From Zanthoxylum bungeanum (lineage: Eukaryota; Streptophyta; Magnoliopsida; Sapindales; Rutaceae): 64,000 bases of DNA. Shown piece by piece: positions 60,660-64,000 of the stretch. Every line of letters starts with the position of its first letter. Positions within the stretch are counted from its first letter, which is position 1. A program made the position numbers and the translations under genes. Location of the stretch: assembly GCA_019454045.1 (NCBI GenBank), contig SKCR01010150.1, positions 806,001 to 870,000 of the forward strand, in the 5' to 3' direction. The notes below the pieces were generated by a model. That model saw nothing but the letters and a program-made list of their open reading frames with translations. It did no database searches and had not been told where the DNA came from.

Positions 60660-61544
60660 TCAATGAAGCTTTTCAGTGTTTCGTCGTCCTTGCTTCATGA
60701 GCCTTAGTTCTCCTATTGTTTTTTTAGGGGTGCAGGCTCCTTTGAAATGTCGGATAAACGACTTCTTAAGTTGGGATAAGCTCTGAATGCTCCTCGGGGC
60801 CAAACTTCTATACCATAGGATGGCAGGTCCCCCTAAAGTTAAGGGAAATACTTTGCATATGGCGTCTCCCGTTACTCCCTGTACTTCCATCAGGAGGACA
60901 AAGTTTTCAATGTGGGATTTTGGGTCGGAGTGGCCTTTGTATGGTGCCATGGTCGGCATGTTAAATCGCTTCGGAAACTGTGCTGCCTTTATTTCTTCCG
61001 TAAGGGGAGACCCCTCTTCCTCGCCTCGGGTGTCTCCCGCCCCGATCTTCAGGCTTTCTCCCCATCTGGTCATCTCTTTTCTCAACCAAGATTTTATTTC
61101 ACGGGTTGTGCCCCCGTGCCGCCTCCTGTGTTCTTCTGTTCGCCTGTCGCCCCGGGCGTGGCGTTCTTTAAACTCAGAGGTCTCTTGTACGTCTTCGTTA
61201 TACTTTCTATCTTCCCTTTTGGAGTTGTAAAAACTGTCGGAGGAGGGGTCGGGTGATTGTTCCTCCTCTTCTTCTTCCCATGTGTCTTCTGATCTTCCTA
61301 CCACCGCAGATCTTATCACATAGGGGCCTCTCTTTCTGGGTCCCTCGTCTTCACTTACATCTACTACTTTTTTCCCTCTTTCTGTCCTCTGTCCGGCCTC
61401 GGTTTCAGTTCTCTCGTTGTTTGCTCCTTCCATTCTTTCTAGTCGATCCATCATAGACCTCATCCCATCTTCCATTATTTTCATCCAGTCTATTGCCGGA
61501 CCTCCTGTTTGGTGATTTCCGTCCTCCGCCATTTGTCTTATCAC
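60660..61544 (-). pseudogene. gag (retrotransposon gag domain)
   Basis: A 294-codon minus-strand frame; the likely start is the MAEDGNH methionine at 61532, as in the remnant at 8114. After a charged, disordered N-terminal half comes the gag core FPKRFNMPTMAPYKGHSDPK...VFPLTLGGPAILWYRSLAP. The frame ends just after MKQGRRNTEKLH because of a small indel near 60.69 kb; homologous sequence continues in another frame. It begins about 50 bases inside the primer-binding site. Confidence 0.85.
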
Positions 61545-61567
61545 GTGAACTGCTTTTTGTGAAGTTC

Positions 61568-61585
61568 CCCACAGACGGCGCCAAC
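61568..61585 (-). other. Primer-binding site of the 9-kb element
   Basis: The minus strand reads GTTGGCGCCGTCTGTGGGG directly after the LTR end CCGTCAACA. Identical to the site in element 1; the first nine bases TGGCGCCGT agree with the tRNA-Asp-type site of plant gypsy elements. Confidence 0.65.
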
Positions 61586-62341
61586 TGTTGACGGTGGATT
61601 TTGGTCTCAGGGCAATATTGGAATATCACTCCCGAGGAAATCCTCCTCCAACTGTGAATTTGTTTGGTTATGGGGGACCAAAGGCAAATTTAGCGGAAAA
61701 CAAGAAAATACGCCAATCAGACAAGGTGATTTAACGTGGTTCGGTGGATTTTGGGATCCGACCTACGTCCACGGGCAAGAACAGGATGGCACTTTTTATT
61801 ACTCAAATTCACTCCTCAGATCTCCTCTTTGCTTTTACAAATCAGAGCTCTATGACACTAATCTCTTACTCTTGTGATGATTTTTAGATGCCCTTTTACA
61901 CATGCTCTACCCTTCTATTTATAATAATACAGAAATCAGATTCCTATTTGTATAAGAAATCCTATTTGAACCCAATCTTCTCTTCTTGTAGGGTTTCCTG
62001 ATCCGGTATTGCCTTCTTCTTCCGCTTTCCCTTTTGGACTCTGACTCTCTCTCATTGTGAAAGTAGGATGTTTTCCTTATCTTATCCATAAGAAAGGGGT
62101 GCTGTTGTCTTGAACACGGTCCGTCATCTGGTCGGTCTTTTAATGAGGTCGGCCATGACAATCTTTTATGCTGAGGATGTTCCTGCTGACATCTATAGTG
62201 TTCGGTCGTATTGAACCAAAGTGGTCGGTCTTCACATGAACTGGCCGGGTCGGCCTCATGATCTCACCCAGACAGCGAATTTACCCTTCTGTCCTTGTCG
62301 TACTGTCTTAAATGCTGTAGCGCCTGAAAACACCATCAACA
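61586..62341 (-). repeat. 5' LTR of the 9-kb element
   Basis: Plus strand runs TGTTGACGGTGG to CACCATCAACA, 756 bases, about 98% identical to the 3' LTR by hand comparison. The CCCGTGGACGTAGG...CGAACCACGTTAAATC signature is present on the minus strand. Followed by target duplication CATAT. Confidence 0.9.
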
Positions 62342-62346
62342 CATAT

Positions 62347-62668
62347 AATAATCTAATAATACATTTAACCCCAAACACTTTGAAACTGAGATAAAGCAAA
62401 TTAAGGCTAAACTCTAGTGACTCAAAAGCAGATGCCCTTTCGGTCACATATTTTAACTTCTATCGTCAGATATAATTAACAAAATCTCAACTATCATTTT
62501 TAAAGCCTCTAATGACCCCTAAAGGGATAATATATATATATACACACATATTATATATTCATGCATCACTATTTCTAAATTTGCAATTTTTTTTAGAATA
62601 AAAAAACAAATATATGTGGTCTAGCTGGATAAACTGAGAAGATTCGAATCACTACGCATTTCTATATA
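62347..62668. other. Flanking DNA right of the 9-kb element
   Basis: AT-rich spacer with a short (TA)n/(CA)n run near 62530; no gene recognised. Confidence 0.4.
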
Positions 62669-62847
62669 TTTTTTTTTGAATCGTTGAAAATTCCGCCACC
62701 CAATCATTTATTTCAGGCTTAAATGAAGCAGTTAAAATCTCCGTCTGTCTTATACTCTTATAAAAAAAAACGCATTTTCTGGATTCGAAGCCATAACCTC
62801 AAGATCAAATCATAAACCCTACACCACCAAGCCACGCCGATTAGGGA
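62669..62847 (-). mobile_element. SINE (family 2), minus orientation
   Basis: T-tract, GAAAATTCCGCCACCCAATC, B box on the reverse strand in GGATTCGAAGCC, and head ACACCACCAAGCCACGCC. Same order as the copy at 63.4 kb. No clear target duplication. Confidence 0.7.
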
Positions 62848-63430
62848 CTAAGACATTTCTACGTAATTTTTCTAAAAGCATATTTGTCGTTTTAACCCCT
62901 TTTGTGGGATTCTTTGGATGCCACAAAACTCATAATGGAAGTGCTTTTCTCATATAAGTATAAAAGCTGTGACGTCCCCCCCATGAAAGCTTCATTTTCA
63001 TGTGCAGACAGACAAACAAACAATTCTGATCAAATTGCCCACAACTTTTCTTCTTCTTTTGCCTTCCATCCTTTGCCTCTCATCTATCAAAATTTTTTTT
63101 TAACTTTATTTTGAAGAAATACGTAATCCTGCCGCATTCTTTTTGCTAACTTTTGTTCTTGGTTTCTTGTTCTTATCTCATGATTCATCATTTTTTTTAA
63201 AAAAAAAAAACTAAGTATTTAGCTGCTGATGTATTAATTCTTTGATCTTCTAGTAATGGAACAGTTAGAATTTATATCCTCATTTTACTTACTAGAAGCT
63301 CAAAGAATGGCACATTTTGTTACAAGGTGACATGGGGATAATCAATAAAAAGCACATGTCATAAAAGACATATGATGCCAATAATAATAGATCTAGTCTT
63401 ATTATTATTGGCATTATACGTGTTATTGAT
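62848..63430. other. Spacer between two SINEs
   Basis: No supported gene. An inverted repeat of about 15 bases (CCAATAATAATAGA...TCTTATTATTATTGG) is present at 63376-63411. Confidence 0.4.
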
Positions 63431-63615
63431 TTTTTTTTTGGAATTATTGGAAATTCCTCAATCAAATCACTCATTCCGGGCTTAATTAAGTGGAGCAAGT
63501 AAGACCTTCGGCTGACCTAGACTCTTACAAGAAACGCACTCCTTGAATTCAAACTCATGACTTAAATGTCAGATCCCGAGCCATACACCACTAAGCCACG
63601 CCCCTTTAGGACATC
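63431..63615 (-). mobile_element. SINE (family 2), minus orientation, with target duplication
   Basis: Best-preserved family copy: T-tract, AAATTCCTCAATCAAATCAC, TTGAATTCAAACTC (B box region), and head ACACCACTAAGCCACGCCCC. Flanked by TTATTGAT on both sides (63423-63430 and 63616-63623). Confidence 0.8.
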
Positions 63616-63623
63616 TTATTGAT

Positions 63624-64000
63624 TATCATTATTTATAAGTTAGGAAAAAAAAGTATTAATAAGGAAATACGAAAACGGTTGGGGATTTTTGATATTCAAG
63701 TAATAAAAGCATGCGTTACTTAACAAAACACCTTAAACCTTTGAATTATGCCACTTAATTTTGGAAAAGGATAAGTTACTACCGTTGGAAAATGCTTATG
63801 AGTAAGCATTTTGATGCACAATTTTAAGCATGATCCACTTCGTGTTAGTGGTTATTATTGAATGATTCGGATACTCCTCCGTGAGTAATTCGAAATGGTA
63901 TATTCATATGCTTAAAATGGTGCTTTGGTGAATGAGAAATTGTTACTCAAAGTTCACACAATGGTGTTGGAAAATAAGGAGAATTGAGCTTGTCCCATAT
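63624..64000. other. Terminal stretch without a recognised feature
   Basis: No gene, repeat or regulatory site could be supported. Confidence 0.4.

Larger units (their letters stand above)
53322..62341 (-). mobile_element. 9.0-kb LTR retrotransposon, gag-protease only (LARD-like, Tat-lineage-like)
   Basis: Complete element, minus strand: 5' LTR 62341-61586, PBS, gag, zinc knuckle and protease down to 59207, a hairpin-repeat array (59.0-57.6 kb), a gene on the opposite strand (54.5-57.4 kb), a polypurine stretch and 3' LTR 54075-53322. Exact 5-bp target duplication CATAT at 53317-53321 and 62342-62346. The LTRs (754 and 756 bp) differ at about 15 sites by hand count, about 98% identity, so insertion is fairly recent. 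Reverse transcriptase, RNase H and integrase are absent. An antisense gene between pol and the 3' LTR is known from Tat-lineage gypsy elements (RIRE2/Grande type), which suggests the ancestry. Confidence 0.9.

Noticed and set aside
53322..62341. Autonomous gypsy element
   Set aside because: Both strands between protease and the left LTR were read for reverse transcriptase (YxDD), RNase H and integrase; none was seen, only the array and the antisense gene.

Overview
The window is nuclear DNA of a flowering plant, almost certainly a eudicot. Genes are split by short GT-AG introns, intergenic DNA is AT-rich, products are organelle-targeted or plant-specific (FTSHI-type AAA protein, KIN2-type stress protein, FLX-like protein), and LTR retrotransposons, SINEs and MITEs lie between genes. 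The species cannot be read from the sequence; a rosid such as Citrus is compatible but is only a guess. Exon limits were derived by hand from reading frames and splice consensus, and phase closes exactly in every gene model given except the 3' end of the TBC gene.

Layout. 1-4.3 kb: TBC/Rab-GAP gene, minus strand. 4.9-9.7 kb: non-autonomous LTR retrotransposon with an unusual doubled LTR, followed by AT-rich DNA ending in a Helitron-like hairpin (9.8-11.4 kb). 12.1-14.9 kb: plastid FTSHI3-like AAA ATPase lacking a protease domain. 14.9-20.4 kb: gene-free DNA with a head-to-head SINE pair, a foldback MITE and a degenerate LTR. 20.4-22.9 kb: mitochondrial proline dehydrogenase, minus. 22.9-26.6 kb: tandem duplications, a SINE and a long-TIR MULE-type MITE. 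26.6-27.0 kb: KIN2-like stress gene, with a decayed relative at 28.7-29.1 kb. 30.1-33.6 kb: atypical SDR (NAD(P)-binding) gene, minus, divergent from an archaeal-type phosphoglycerate mutase (35.1-37.4 kb). 38.7-41.2 kb: type-2 tryptophan synthase beta (TrpB2). 42.9-45.3 kb: FLX-like coiled-coil protein with a tyrosine-rich repeat tail. 46.2-47.6 kb: solo LTR with 5-bp target duplication. 49.0-52.3 kb: BRCT-RING-PHD protein. 53.0-53.3 kb: hAT-type MITE. 53.3-62.3 kb: complete 9.0-kb LTR element with gag-protease on the minus strand, no reverse transcriptase or integrase, and a spliced but broken gene on the opposite strand. 62.3-64 kb: two SINEs.

The host genes look like independent housekeeping or stress genes (proline catabolism in mitochondria, sugar-phosphate and tryptophan metabolism, plastid biogenesis, vesicle traffic, flowering/chromatin), not a pathway cluster. 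The TBC gene next to the FTSHI3-like gene resembles the Arabidopsis order At3g02460/At3g02450 as I remember it. The most distinctive content is in the two related LTR elements: a dimeric LTR that appears to have been copied as a unit, shared arrays of short GGGGA...TCCCC inverted repeats, and an antisense spliced gene.
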